Made by a program: the position numbers and the translations under genes
Notes under the pieces: generated by a model
Told to the model about the DNA's origin: nothing
What the model saw: only the letters and a program-made list of their open reading frames with translations
Databases searched by the model: none
Shown here: positions 46,915 through 56,114 of the stretch, piece after piece
Position numbering within the stretch: the first letter of the stretch is position 1
Layout of the letters: every line of letters begins with the position of its first letter
From: Acidobacteriota bacterium
GTDB taxonomy: Bacteria > Acidobacteriota > UBA6911 > RPQK01 > JAJDTT01
Reading direction: 5' to 3'
DNA: 63,053 nucleotides
Assembly: GCA_028874215.1 (NCBI GenBank)
Contig: JAPPLF010000072.1
Location: 1-63,053, forward strand

Positions 46915-48480
46915 CTACTTGAATTGAAACGAGAACAGGCTCGAGTTCCGGATCCAGAATCGAAGCTGGACGGGGCGGCCCTCCAGTGAGCTCACGTCGC
47001 TGTTGCCCTGCCAACTGGCCTGGACGGCTCCCCGGACGGCCATGGGGTCCGACTCCTTCAACGAGAAGCCGGGCAGCGGCCGGGTCTGGTGGTCCAGGAT
47101 CTCCACCTTGATCTGGGGAATCCCGGCCCCGTCGTTGTGCCGGGCGGCCTCCATGTTGACGTGCAGGCCCGAGCCTTCGAAGCTGAAGGTCTGGGTGAGC
47201 AGAATTCCGGGCTTGAGCTTTCCCGCGTCGATGGAGACGAATCCGTCCTCCGGCAGGGTCGCCAGGCCGGGCGCCCGCAGCGGCGCCTCACCCTCGGCCT
47301 CCTGCTTCAGATAGAGCTGTTCGGGCCCCCGCCAGTTGGCGCCCGTGTAGTAAATCCAGATCTTCCCCCCCTGCATGATCGGCGCCTGGGAGTAGACGCT
47401 GACCGAGTCGAAGCTCCCCTCGGGGCCGGGACGGACCAGGGGCTCCCGGAATTTCCGTTCGTAGTTCACGCCGTCACGGCTGAAGGCCAGCGTCGGGTAA
47501 TGGAGCGTCCGCGTGGTTCGAAAGATCCACGGGGTGGCGATGTAGGTGCCCTCGTAGGCCACCACCGGAAAGAGATAGAACTCGGCGTCCGGGTAGTCCT
47601 CATCGTCCGGTAGGAGGATGTTCTGGGGGAGACTCCAATTCCTGAAGTCGGGGCTTTCGGACCGTCCCACGGTCCTGATGCCGGTGGGGCACCTGCGGTG
47701 CAGGCAGTTCTCGATGTGGGCGGCGTAGACCCTCCGGATCGGGTCCCATCCCATGTAGTGGGTGGGGCCCCAGCGGCCCGGCTCCGGCGTCGTGTCCATC
47801 ACCGGATTGGTCGGCTCGGGGGTCCAGTTGAATCCGTCCGGGGAATAGTAGACGTGCAACTGCATGCCGGGCGGGTCCGTGGTGCGGGTCATTGCTATCG
47901 ACTTGTACCGCTTGGCGGGATCGGTCTCGTTGGGGTCTTCGAAAGTCGGCGCCCGGCTGTCGGCCGGCAGCAGGTTGTTGTTGCGGCTGCCGTCGAACTC
48001 CACCTTGCCCAGGTTCGGCTTCACCCAGTGGACTCCGTCCCTGGAGGTGGCGTAACAGAGCCTGTATTTGTAATTGTGGTAGATCCCCACGTAACGGTAG
48101 GGAGCTTCAACCCGCTCCCAGACGGCGCCGGTGTCGGTCCAGTGGTATTCGGAGAGCTGCCCGCCCGGTTCCGCGCGCCATTCGCCGCTGGTGGAATACC
48201 ACATCTTGAAGAGCTTCTCCTCGGGGTCGTAAATGACCTTGCCCACGGGCGTGAGATGTCCCTCCCAGGGCCGGTCCGGGCGGAGAACCGGGTTGCTCGG
48301 CTCCTTGGCCGCAGTGTTGAGCACCTGCTTGGCATCGCTCAGGCTCTGGATCATGTAGTCGTCGATGAACAACTGCTTGCGATTGCCGATCTCCAACAGG
48401 CTCGGAACGTCGGAAGCGGCGGCGGTGATGGTGGACAGTACGATGACGCAGAGCGTTCGCGTCCAGAAATGGGTTTTCAT
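46915..48480 (-). CDS. Secreted glycoside-hydrolase-like beta-propeller protein
   Basis: A 521-residue exported protein from MKTHFWTRTLCVIVLSTI (start 48480, preceded by GGAGCCC). The opening IGNRKQLFIDDYMI and repeated blocks such as MWYSTS, YATSRDGVHWVKP, VYYSPDGFNWTPEP and AFSRDGVNYE recall five-bladed propeller hydrolases of the GH32/GH43/GH130 type. The C-terminal 120 residues are beta-rich. Such genes are common in polysaccharide-degrading gut and marine bacteria. I cannot assign the catalytic acids with confidence, so the enzymatic activity is inferred. Confidence 0.7.
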   Translation of the reverse strand: MKTHFWTRTLCVIVLSTITAAASDVPSLLEIGNRKQLFIDDYMIQSLSDAKQVLNTAAKEPSNPVLRPDRPWEGHLTPVGKVIYDPEEKLFKMWYSTSGEWRAEPGGQLSEYHWTDTGAVWERVEAPYRYVGIYHNYKYRLCYATSRDGVHWVKPNLGKVEFDGSRNNNLLPADSRAPTFEDPNETDPAKRYKSIAMTRTTDPPGMQLHVYYSPDGFNWTPEPTNPVMDTTPEPGRWGPTHYMGWDPIRRVYAAHIENCLHRRCPTGIRTVGRSESPDFRNWSLPQNILLPDDEDYPDAEFYLFPVVAYEGTYIATPWIFRTTRTLHYPTLAFSRDGVNYERKFREPLVRPGPEGSFDSVSVYSQAPIMQGGKIWIYYTGANWRGPEQLYLKQEAEGEAPLRAPGLATLPEDGFVSIDAGKLKPGILLTQTFSFEGSGLHVNMEAARHNDGAGIPQIKVEILDHQTRPLPGFSLKESDPMAVRGAVQASWQGNSDVSSLEGRPVQLRFWIRNSSLFSFQFK

Positions 48481-48644
48481 GGGCTCCTCTGTGGATAGGA
48501 TCGAAGGGGTGACATTCTTGTTCGGGAACACCGAAAAGTACCACACAGGTGTTGGCCGTTCACGTCCGGCAGGTGGAGCAGTCTGCGGGTTTGGCTCCGG
48601 GCCTGCAGCGCTGCCTATAACTGCAGGGGGACGTCAACTCGGAT

Positions 48645-49073
48645 TCAGGCGACTCTGTCTTCGACAACCAGATAGCGCCCAACGATCCGAAGCGCTCTCT
48701 CGACTTGGTTGATATGGGATCGATGATCCAGGTTCAGGAGTTTTCGGACGGCAGCCTCGCTCACACCCAAGCGCTTGGCAAGCGCAACCTTGGTGATACC
48801 CTTCTGGCGCATGCACCTGTAGAGGGCCAGCTTGGCGGCCACGACGGGCGGGACGGCGATCATTTCTTGCCCGTTGGCGGCTGTGCCCGGCGCTGGAATC
48901 TCCCACCGTTCCTGAACGTATCCCGCCAAGGCTGTCGCCAGAGCATCCTCAGCCATGGCCAAGGCTTCAGTCCGGTCGTTTCCGCCAGTCAGTGCCTCAG
49001 GAACGTCCGGAAAGGAAACGGAAAATCCTCCCTCTTCTTCGGGGACCAAGACACAAGGGTAGGCGTATCGCAT
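48645..49073 (-). CDS. hicB: HicB-family antitoxin
   Basis: This 142-residue antitoxin has the HicB fold at residues 1-60 (YAYPCVLVPEEEGGFSVSFPD, then ALAMAEDALATAL). The C-terminal helix-turn-helix (ITKVALAKRLGVSEAAVRKLL) is a Cro/CI-like DNA-binding domain, which lets HicB repress its own operon. It begins one base after the HicA stop, the usual toxin-first order for this pair. All fold elements seem intact. Confidence 0.9.
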   Translation of the reverse strand: MRYAYPCVLVPEEEGGFSVSFPDVPEALTGGNDRTEALAMAEDALATALAGYVQERWEIPAPGTAANGQEMIAVPPVVAAKLALYRCMRQKGITKVALAKRLGVSEAAVRKLLNLDHRSHINQVERALRIVGRYLVVEDRVA

Positions 49074-49074
49074 C

Positions 49075-49281
49075 TCAGAAGTTCTCCTTGCAGATCTTCA
49101 ACTGTTTCAACATTCCGAGAAGGGCTCCCCGCGGCAATTCACCCCGCTTCACCGTGGTGAGATGCTCGCCGATCCATAAGCGGGCGTAGCTGCCCTTGCC
49201 GCGACTGGGCTCCAATCGGTAATCCTGGCCGGTTCGTCTCGCATAGCGCCTCGCGCGACGGATGAACTCAAGTCCAGTCAT
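49075..49281 (-). CDS. hicA: HicA-family toxin, active-site His replaced
   Basis: The 68-residue protein has the HicA double-stranded-RNA-binding-like fold, with GLEFIRRARRYARRTG as helix 1 and a C-terminal LLGMLKQLKICKENF. HicA mRNA interferases use a conserved His in a G-S-H motif; here the motif reads GKGSYARLW, with Tyr in that place. The upstream gene order and HicB partner are normal. Either this is an inactive toxin or Tyr substitutes. It has ATG 49281 as its start. The family call is good; the activity is uncertain. Confidence 0.82.
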   Translation of the reverse strand: MTGLEFIRRARRYARRTGQDYRLEPSRGKGSYARLWIGEHLTTVKRGELPRGALLGMLKQLKICKENF

Positions 49282-49549
49282 GGTCTATTTTCGTACCGAA
49301 AGGTACGAAGTTCAATACGCAGTTCCCTGTCTCGTGCCGGCTGCCATAGTCCTGAATCGAATGCGCAAACGTGCGCGAGACAATGGACAACGAGGTGAGA
49401 ACCGTGAGGACATGACCTTCGGAGTGCCTCTTCTTCTTAAGAACGTAGCCAGGGGCGAAAACCATGGCGGATTTTTCTTCACGGTGACTACGGCGTAGAA
49501 TTCCAGACTTCTACTACCAGTTCGGAAATCACCTGTTTGAGGGGCGGTC

Positions 49550-50302
49550 GTGAATCGGCTCGAGACTGAACTCCAGCGGCGAAGCCAGGCACAGCGGGCC
49601 GCCAACCGGAGCACCAGGGAGAACTGGCGCTCCTTCACTCGGCACCGGAACCGGGTCATGGAACTGTTGGGCGAGGAGAGCCGGCGTCAGGGCAAGGTGG
49701 CGATTTTGGGAGCAGGGAACTGCAATGACCTGGACCTGGTCCAGTTGGCGTCCGAGTGCGGCGAGGTCCATCTCTTCGACCTGGACCGGGAGGCCATGGA
49801 GGGCGCGCTACTCCGCCAGGGAGTGCCGGAGCGGTCCAACATCCATCTTCGGGACGACCTGGATCTCTCCGGCCTCTCCGATTCGGAGCATGCCACAGGG
49901 CCGGAACCGGCGGGCGACTTCGACCTGGTGGTCTCCACCTGTGTCGTGAGCCAGCTCCTGGAGACGGTGAGCCGCGTCCTGCCACCCGGGCTCCACCGCG
50001 ACCGGATCATGTTGCAGGTCCGGGACGCCCATGTTCGCCTGATGACCGGCCTGACGGCTCCCGGCGGGACCGGGATCGTGGTGACGGACATGGCCGAGGC
50101 CGATTCTGACCCCGATTCGCCCTCACCGCCGGAGACGGCACGAAAAGGCAGTCACTTTCTCGGTCTGGATCCAAAAGGGATTCGGCAAGCACTCGGGGCG
50201 GTTCGGAATCTGAAGCAGTCGGAGCCGTGGACCTGGCAGTTGGACCCGGTCCGGCGCTACCTGGTGCAGGCCGTCCGATTCACCAAGTCCGCGCGCGGTT
50301 GA
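49550..50302 (+). CDS. SAM-dependent methyltransferase-like protein, function unknown
   Basis: The 250-residue cytoplasmic protein starts at a GTG after TTTGAGGGGCGG. The N-terminal helices (QRRSQAQRAANRSTRENW) precede a Rossmann-like core. VAILGAGNCNDLDL at about 50-63 is motif I; LFDLDREAM about 25 residues on is the acidic ribose-binding loop. FDLVVSTCVVSQLL is the post-core strand. This pattern fits class I methyltransferases. I know no closer relative and no substrate. It stands alone between the HicAB pair and a sialidase-like gene. Confidence 0.65.
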   Translation: MNRLETELQRRSQAQRAANRSTRENWRSFTRHRNRVMELLGEESRRQGKVAILGAGNCNDLDLVQLASECGEVHLFDLDREAMEGALLRQGVPERSNIHLRDDLDLSGLSDSEHATGPEPAGDFDLVVSTCVVSQLLETVSRVLPPGLHRDRIMLQVRDAHVRLMTGLTAPGGTGIVVTDMAEADSDPDSPSPPETARKGSHFLGLDPKGIRQALGAVRNLKQSEPWTWQLDPVRRYLVQAVRFTKSARG

Positions 50303-50322
50303 AGTTCCGTTACCGCGGCTTC

Positions 50323-51375
50323 CTACCAGTCGACCCTGAGCCGGGTCCAGCGCACCCCGAACCGGCCCCCTTCCTGGGACCAGTGAGTGGCCAGAAAGTC
50401 GCCGTCCTGGAGGCGGATGGCCGTGGGGAACCCGAACTGGAAGCCGCCGTACTCCTCGACACCGCGGCCGGTCGGCCCTTCCTGGCGGGTTCCCGGGTCG
50501 TACATCAGACCCTCGTAGTGAATCTCCCATCCTTCGGGAGAGAAGGTGACCAGGTTCATGACGATTCCCTGGTCCCCGTACCGCCGGTTGTAGAGGACCA
50601 TCAGCCGGTCACCGCCCAAGGGGATCGGCGTCATGGTCTGGCCCCGGATGCCGGTGCTGCGGGGAGCGCTCCAGGTGAGGCCGTCGTCCCGCGAGAGCAC
50701 GTAGGAGTCCTCCTGGTCGACCACGTCCCCCAGGGTCACGGTCCAGCAGGTGGCGATCAGCAGGCCGTCATCCGCCTGAGCCAGCTTCTGCTCCAGGTAA
50801 CCCAGCTTCCCCTCCGGGTCTTCGAACACGACGGCATGGCGCGGCCACGTTTCTCCGCCGTCGTCGGAAACGGCCGCCAGGACCTGCTTGCCCAGCGTGT
50901 CCGCCGAAACCAGGGTGGCGGCCGGCGCCAGCAGGCGCCCGGACCGCAGCGGGAGGATGCCGTGGGAGATCTCCAACTTCCTGTGCCCCTGCATGGGGAT
51001 GGTGCGGCGAGCGGACCAGGTCCGTCCTCCGTCAGTGGAGCGGAGAAACACGGCCTCGTTTTCCGAATCGCCGAACACCTTGGTGGCCCGGGCGTGGTGT
51101 CGGGATCCGTAGGCGTAGACGGTCCGGCCGTCGGAGGAAAGGCTCAGCTTCAGCGCGTTGGTGGAACCTCCGACCCGGGGGAGGAGCGTTCCTTCCACCT
51201 TCCAGGTTTCCCCTCCGTCTGTGGACCGGGCCCAATCCGAACCGCCGGTGACGTGAGCGCCGCCTCCCACGTTGAAGGAGCAGAGGATGTCTCCGCCGGG
51301 CAGTTGGACGGCCTGGGGAAACGCCGACTCACGCTCGTCGATCCGTCCCGTACCCAGAATCTCGATGGTTGCCAT
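50323..51375 (-). CDS. BNR/Asp-box sialidase-like protein
   Basis: The 350-residue protein is a six-bladed propeller with four Asp-box repeats (STDGGETW, STDGGRTW, SDDGGETW, SRDDGLTW). Asp boxes mark sialidases and related exo-glycosidases, but many uncharacterised family members lack enzyme activity. No signal peptide is visible at the chosen ATG. It lies 16 bp after the Gfo/Idh/MocA gene and is probably in one operon with it, pointing to sugar use. The exact substrate is unknown. Confidence 0.82.
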   Translation of the reverse strand: MATIEILGTGRIDERESAFPQAVQLPGGDILCSFNVGGGAHVTGGSDWARSTDGGETWKVEGTLLPRVGGSTNALKLSLSSDGRTVYAYGSRHHARATKVFGDSENEAVFLRSTDGGRTWSARRTIPMQGHRKLEISHGILPLRSGRLLAPAATLVSADTLGKQVLAAVSDDGGETWPRHAVVFEDPEGKLGYLEQKLAQADDGLLIATCWTVTLGDVVDQEDSYVLSRDDGLTWSAPRSTGIRGQTMTPIPLGGDRLMVLYNRRYGDQGIVMNLVTFSPEGWEIHYEGLMYDPGTRQEGPTGRGVEEYGGFQFGFPTAIRLQDGDFLATHWSQEGGRFGVRWTRLRVDW

Positions 51376-51391
51376 ATCGGACTCGTCGGCG

Positions 51392-52720
51392 TCAGCCGGC
51401 CTGAATCGTCCGCTTGACGGGATCGAAGGTCATGCGCCGGCCGCTCCAATAGGAATCGGTGGACATGATGCAGGCGACGGAATGACCGTAACCGGCCTCC
51501 ACCGGACAGTGCAGCCGCTTGCTGTCCCGGGCGCGAATGGCGTCCAGCCAGTTGGCGACGTGGCTCCTTTCGCCCGGCGCATCGGGAATGGGGACCTGGT
51601 CCTCGATCTTGCCGTCCGCCTCCACTCCCCGGCCCGAGAAGTGCCAGGGAACGTTGGGGTTGGCGCTGGGCTCGGCCCGGCCCTCGCTCCAGTCTTTCCT
51701 GTTGGTGGAGCCGCCGGCCTCGAAGCTGCCCAGTGTGCCGTGCACCTGCGTCGCCTTGCCGTATCCGTTGATCAGGTTGGTGGAGTAGACCATGAGGAAT
51801 TTACGGCCGTCCTTTTCATACTCCAGCGAGACTTCGATGGTGTCGGCGTTCTCCCGCCAGTCCTTCCAGGCGTAGATGCCGCCGTGGGCCACCGCGTTCA
51901 GGGGGTAGGAAGTGCCGGTGAGCATGTGGGCCATGTCGATGCCGTGGGTCATCCACTGGTCGATGATGCCGCTGGAGAAGTCCTTCCAGAGGCGGAAGCA
52001 GCGGAACACCCTGGGATCGAAGGGGCGGTGCGGCTTGCCCATGAGCCAGGTGTTCCAGTCCACGTCGCTCTCCCTGATCTTGGCCAATTGCTCGTCCGAC
52101 TTGGCCCAGCGGTAGGCGCTGTACCAGCTCCAGTGGAGGTCGACCTTGACCACGTCACCGATGATCCCGTCGGCGATCATCTTGGCCGCCTGCCGGTACT
52201 TGGGAGAACTCCGCCGCTGGGTGCCGATCTGAACGATGCTGCCCGATTCCTTCACCGCGTCCAGCGCCGCGTTGGTCTCCGACAGGACGTTGCCCATGGG
52301 CTTCTCGCAATAGGCGTCCTTACCCGCCTTGGCGGCCATTTCCAGGATCTGGGCGTGAGCGTGATCCGGAGTGGCGATGATGAGAGCATCGATTTCCGGG
52401 TCGTTCACGATCTGTTCGTGGTGCTTGTAGACCTTGGGGGACGACCCTTGCCTTTCCTCGGTCAGCGCCTTCGCTTGGTCCCGGGCGTCGTTCCAGACAT
52501 CGCAAACCGCCGTGAGGCGGGCGTTGAAACGCTGGTTATGATCGAAAAACTCCCTCATGATGCCCCGGCCGCGGCCGCCGGGACCGGCGATGCCGACCCG
52601 GATCTGGCCGTTCACGTCACGGGACTTGGCGATGGCGGGAAATCCGGCCAGTGCGAGTCCGGCTCCGGCTCCGGCCGAACGGGACAGGAAGGAACGCCTG
52701 TTGATGGAAGATTGACTCAT
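51392..52720 (-). CDS. Gfo/Idh/MocA-family oxidoreductase with Tat signal
   Basis: The 442-residue NAD(P)-dependent enzyme begins with a Tat signal (INRRSFLSRSAGAG followed by a hydrophobic run), so it is exported folded. The Rossmann loop is VGIAGPGGRGRG; CEKPMGNVL carries the catalytic Lys-Pro motif common to the family. The C-terminal half is the larger beta-sheet substrate domain (HWSWYSAYRW, DQWMTHGIDMAHML). Such exported members probably act on sugars or sugar acids. It precedes the sialidase-like gene by 16 bp. Confidence 0.92.
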   Translation of the reverse strand: MSQSSINRRSFLSRSAGAGAGLALAGFPAIAKSRDVNGQIRVGIAGPGGRGRGIMREFFDHNQRFNARLTAVCDVWNDARDQAKALTEERQGSSPKVYKHHEQIVNDPEIDALIIATPDHAHAQILEMAAKAGKDAYCEKPMGNVLSETNAALDAVKESGSIVQIGTQRRSSPKYRQAAKMIADGIIGDVVKVDLHWSWYSAYRWAKSDEQLAKIRESDVDWNTWLMGKPHRPFDPRVFRCFRLWKDFSSGIIDQWMTHGIDMAHMLTGTSYPLNAVAHGGIYAWKDWRENADTIEVSLEYEKDGRKFLMVYSTNLINGYGKATQVHGTLGSFEAGGSTNRKDWSEGRAEPSANPNVPWHFSGRGVEADGKIEDQVPIPDAPGERSHVANWLDAIRARDSKRLHCPVEAGYGHSVACIMSTDSYWSGRRMTFDPVKRTIQAG

Positions 52721-52856
52721 GGCTCATACTCCGTCAGGTTTGATCGGCGGGTTCCGGTTGTCGGAACCGATTGGACAATGGTAGCGAAGCGGTGGGACCG
52801 CGACAAGGCGGATACGGCCCCTAAACGTAAACACTGACTAAGGATAGGAACCCCCC

Positions 52857-53816
52857 ATGGCTCAGAAGAGATTCCTGATTACAGCCCCTGTGGAAGAAGT
52901 CGTGATCGAGTTGCTGGAGGGCCATGCGCCGACGGTGACGTCGCCCGCCACCGACCAGAAGACGTTGTCAGGCCTGCTCTCGGGAACCATCGGGATCGTC
53001 GCCCGGGGCGAGGCCCGGATCACCCCCGAGCTGGTGGAGGCCGCGCCCGATCTCCAGGTCGTGGGCAGGACCGGCGTCGGGTACGACAACGTGGACGTTC
53101 CGGCTCTGACCCGCCGGTCGATTCCCCTGATCATCGCCCCGGTGGGTGGATTCTCCGTGGCCGAAGGGGCGCTGGGCATGCTGCTCTGCCTGATCAAGAA
53201 CATGCGCGCCATGGACTCGGCGGTCCGCGAAGGCAACTGGGACATCCGTTACGACGGCCTGGTCGGGGACGTGGCCGGCCATACGGTGGGCATCGCCGGG
53301 ATGGGACGGATCGGTTCCTACCTGGCCAGGCTGCTTCAGCCCTTCGAAGTGACGGTCCTGGGCTACGATCCTTACGTGGACGCCGGTCGAATGGCCGAGA
53401 TCGGGGTCCGCAAGGTTGAGTTGAAGGAACTGCTGGCCCGGTCCGACTACGTCTCCTTTCACATGCTTCTGAATGACGAGACCCGGGGCATGATCGACCG
53501 GGACGCGGTCGCCGGCATGAAGCGGGGGGCGGTTCTGCTGAACCTGGCCCGCGGCGGAATCACCGACGGCCTCGATACCCTGGCCGACGCCCTGGACGAT
53601 GGGCAACTGAGCTACGTGGGACTGGACGTTTTTCCCACCGAACCTCCCGATGTCTCCCACCGGATCTTCAAACATCCCCGGTGCCTCTTCGCGCCCCACT
53701 CCCTGGGCATGAGCGAACTGGCCATGGACCGGGTCGGCCGTTCCATGGCCAACGACATGCTGGCCGTGTTGGAGGGGAAACGACCCCAGCACTGCGTCAA
53801 TCCTGAAGTCTTCTAG
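52857..53816 (+). CDS. D-2-hydroxyacid dehydrogenase (phosphoglycerate-dehydrogenase-like)
   Basis: The 319-residue NAD-dependent enzyme has RTGVGYDNVD (substrate Arg context), the dinucleotide loop GIAGMGRIGSYL, LNLARGGITD and APHSLGMSE with the catalytic His. It is the second such enzyme in the window; the one at 18217 is of another subfamily. The ATG at 52857 follows GGAACCCCCC, a weak ribosome site. The second element copy begins right after its stop. Its substrate cannot be told from sequence. Confidence 0.92.
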   Translation: MAQKRFLITAPVEEVVIELLEGHAPTVTSPATDQKTLSGLLSGTIGIVARGEARITPELVEAAPDLQVVGRTGVGYDNVDVPALTRRSIPLIIAPVGGFSVAEGALGMLLCLIKNMRAMDSAVREGNWDIRYDGLVGDVAGHTVGIAGMGRIGSYLARLLQPFEVTVLGYDPYVDAGRMAEIGVRKVELKELLARSDYVSFHMLLNDETRGMIDRDAVAGMKRGAVLLNLARGGITDGLDTLADALDDGQLSYVGLDVFPTEPPDVSHRIFKHPRCLFAPHSLGMSELAMDRVGRSMANDMLAVLEGKRPQHCVNPEVF

Positions 53817-53818
53817 GA

Positions 53819-53962
53819 GTGGGGGTTTTCCTATCCCGACTGCTCCATAGTCAAAAACTACCAAAGGTTAACGTTTTCAATGGATTACCGGGTTCTTCGC
53901 CGAATCGGTAAAGTGGTTGACTCCCAGCGTTTGACATCCTGAACAGGCAACAAACAGGCAGC
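53819..53962 (+). repeat. Left junction repeat of element copy 2 (shared with 32043-32184)
   Basis: This is the counterpart of 32043-32184, with about ten differences in the last 124 bp. Its hairpin (GGGGT/ATCCC around TTTCCT at 53822-53837) has a different stem from the partner's but the same loop type. It ends in the 19-bp sequence AACAGGCAACAAACAGGCA at 53942-53960. It starts 3 bp after the dehydrogenase stop. I read the 19-mer as the attL-like end of the second element. Confidence 0.6.
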
Positions 53963-54160
53963 CGAATCGGTTCCTGAACGCCGACAATCTCTTCTCTTTC
54001 CCCTTGTTCCTCAGGTTCGAAACACATTATGGTTGCGCTGTGTTGATCTTTGGACAGCAACGCACGGCAACGCTTTAACCCTGACAAATTTGTTGCCCAT
54101 TGACAACGGTTTCCCCGCCTTCACTCACCTTCATCACAAGGTGATCCTTGGAAACAATAT

Positions 54161-54721
54161 CTAGTTGCCGGTCTTCGATTCCGGTCGTCCAGGACCACCC
54201 TGGCTCCATTCTCCTCTTTGCGATGGAGGGATCTCGTAAACGCCTCCCATCTTTGAGCCCATGAAGAACGGGATGGAGACGCCGACGGGAAGGGCAATTC
54301 CGAATAGAACCTGGGCACTGGGAGCGAAGTCGTCACTCAGGAAACCTGAGCAAAGCGCCAATCCCAGGCCCAGGGCGACCCATCCGGCCCACCGCTTGCC
54401 GAAGACACGCTTGACCAGCACCTTGCGGATGTCCGGTCGCTGGAACGTCTGCGACGTCCCATCCTTGGACACAATCGTCATGGACCGAGAGGACGCTCCG
54501 TAAAACTGACCCGTGTACTTGGCAGGACCGGTATCAAGAGTATTGTCCTCATACAGTTCCACCCGCGTGATCGCGTTGTCACGGATGTTCTCCACCTTGT
54601 CCCAATCCGGCATGTTCCGGGCAACGCAGCCCGGCAGGACCACCAGGAGCAGCAAGGGGACCAATCCCGCTGCCATCGTTTTCCGGAACCGCCTGTTGCG
54701 CATGCCTTTAAGGATTCTCAT
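54161..54721 (-). CDS. Putative lipoprotein with C-terminal membrane hairpin, unknown function
   Basis: This 186-residue protein starts at ATG 54721, with GGAGG eight bases upstream; the GTG at 54730 is the alternative. A basic N-terminus and a hydrophobic run (LVPLLLLVVLPGC) end in a lipobox with Cys at residue 32. The mature part has a small beta-rich domain (ITRVELYEDN, SMTIVSKDG), then two hydrophobic segments around 110-155. I know no family. It is found only in copy 2 of the element or its target flank. Confidence 0.65.
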   Translation of the reverse strand: MRILKGMRNRRFRKTMAAGLVPLLLLVVLPGCVARNMPDWDKVENIRDNAITRVELYEDNTLDTGPAKYTGQFYGASSRSMTIVSKDGTSQTFQRPDIRKVLVKRVFGKRWAGWVALGLGLALCSGFLSDDFAPSAQVLFGIALPVGVSIPFFMGSKMGGVYEIPPSQRGEWSQGGPGRPESKTGN

Positions 54722-55485
54722 GATGCCCACCTCCCAGTAGTGATCAGACTCGCATCATGAAATGTGAATTTTTCTCCGCAATCAGCTCACTGGGTAGGTT
54801 CAGATGGAGTGAACTTAGGAAAGGTCTGAACAACCCCATGGTCCTCTAGCGGAGAGCCTCACCTCTTTCCTCGCCTCGGCGGGAGATGACTCCGGCTGAG
54901 TGACCTGGCAAGAATGGTGCCGTCTGGCCGTCGGCTGCCCGTGAGAAGCGACTTCCCTCGGCCCGGATGAGCGTCAAGGTCACGGTCTCGCGGTACGCAA
55001 CGGCGTGGAACATCACGCCCGCCACAGAGCCATCGGCAACAATCAGGCCAGAGGCGATCAGGCTCATGTCTCATGATTGCCGTTGTGGCCGTAATCTCCG
55101 GGAGCGGTTCCCGGTTTCCCAGGACGGCGTCTGGCCTTCACTAGAGTCGGATTCGTCCGTTCCTTTGCTCAGCTCGATCTCTATAGCGGACCGGCTCACA
55201 GACCTGTTCGGGCAGAAGCGCCGACGGATGGGTGACGGGGCGAGGTCCCTGGCCGGCGAAGGTCAAGACCTGGAGACCGATCCATCCATTGATCCGACGC
55301 GCTCGGTGCGGGGAATCTCGGGAGCCTGGTCACCCGAACCGATCCCGGCGTCCATGAGCTTCGAGCGGACCTGCGTCGGACGGCGAGACTATCGGGTCGG
55401 GCTTGATCTCCTCCCCTCAAATAGGTCCACCCCGAAAGTGAGTAATGCCGTCTAATAGACGGCGGGAGGGTCGCCGAGACAGTTC
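54722..55485. other. Intergenic arm of element copy 2, including an inverted repeat
   Basis: No gene is well supported. A 73-residue minus-strand frame at 54846-55067 (MSLIASGLIVADGSVAGVMF...) lacks a good ribosome site and a known motif. The part at 55186-55310 is the reverse complement relative of 42026-42147 (about 80% by eye). The rest is unlike the left arm of copy 1. Confidence 0.4.
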
Positions 55486-55694
55486 CGCACTTGGCAGTCG
55501 CAAAGGGTTACGGCGACTCGCTTCAGCTGTGCGTAAAGGGGGTCTGGTGGCCGATCCGGAATGTGAATGGGACAAAGGGGGTGGATTCACAAAAAGCGGT
55601 CCCGGTGACTCACAAATGCACTCTCCCCGATCTTTTTTCCTTTCAGTCAGTTGCGGCCCCATTTCCGGCCACCGGGTGGCCGCACGGGGAAAAT
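55486..55694 (+). repeat. Diverged repeat arm, related to 33336-33545
   Basis: This is the partner of 33336-33545. The blocks GGCAGTCGCAAAGG, GTGGATTCACAAAAAGCGGT, TCACAAATGC and CCTTTCAGTCAGTT are shared, the rest has many substitutions and small gaps. The sharp transition to complete identity at 55695 means the last exchange or duplication stopped here. Confidence 0.6.
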
Positions 55695-55699
55695 GGAGG

Positions 55700-55799
55700 T
55701 GGACGGGAGCGACCCCCCCTTTTTGCTGCCCGGTGCGGGCGCGGGGGTGTTGCGCAATTCACATTGCTCAACACCCCCTGGGGGGGTCGCTCCCGTCCA
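55700..55799. repeat. 100-nt folded palindrome upstream of the type IIG gene, copy 2
   Basis: Same sequence as 33551-33650: a perfect 20-bp outer inverted repeat with two inner hairpins. It lies 315 bp upstream of the second type IIG gene, just inside the left edge of the identical block. Confidence 0.8.
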
Positions 55800-56114
55800 A
55801 AATATCCCTGGCGGGAAGGCAATTCGTACACCCTATGAAGTGGCCGTATACGGTTCTCATTCTGGCTGATTCGTCGGCAATGATCTGGCGGACCAAATGC
55901 GAATCATTCCCTGGGCCTGGATCCCGTACTGGATCTGATCTCCTCTCACGATTCGCCCGTGCATGCCGGGCACCAGGCTTGGTCCGACTTGGCTTCAGGC
56001 ATTGCCCTCGCGCTTACCAAGTCGCTTTCGGTGTCCGTGTGGCGCAGGCCGCGCCTGTGCCGGTGAACTAGACCATGGATTATCGGCACAGGCATGGTGG
56101 CGTAATGTGCAAGA

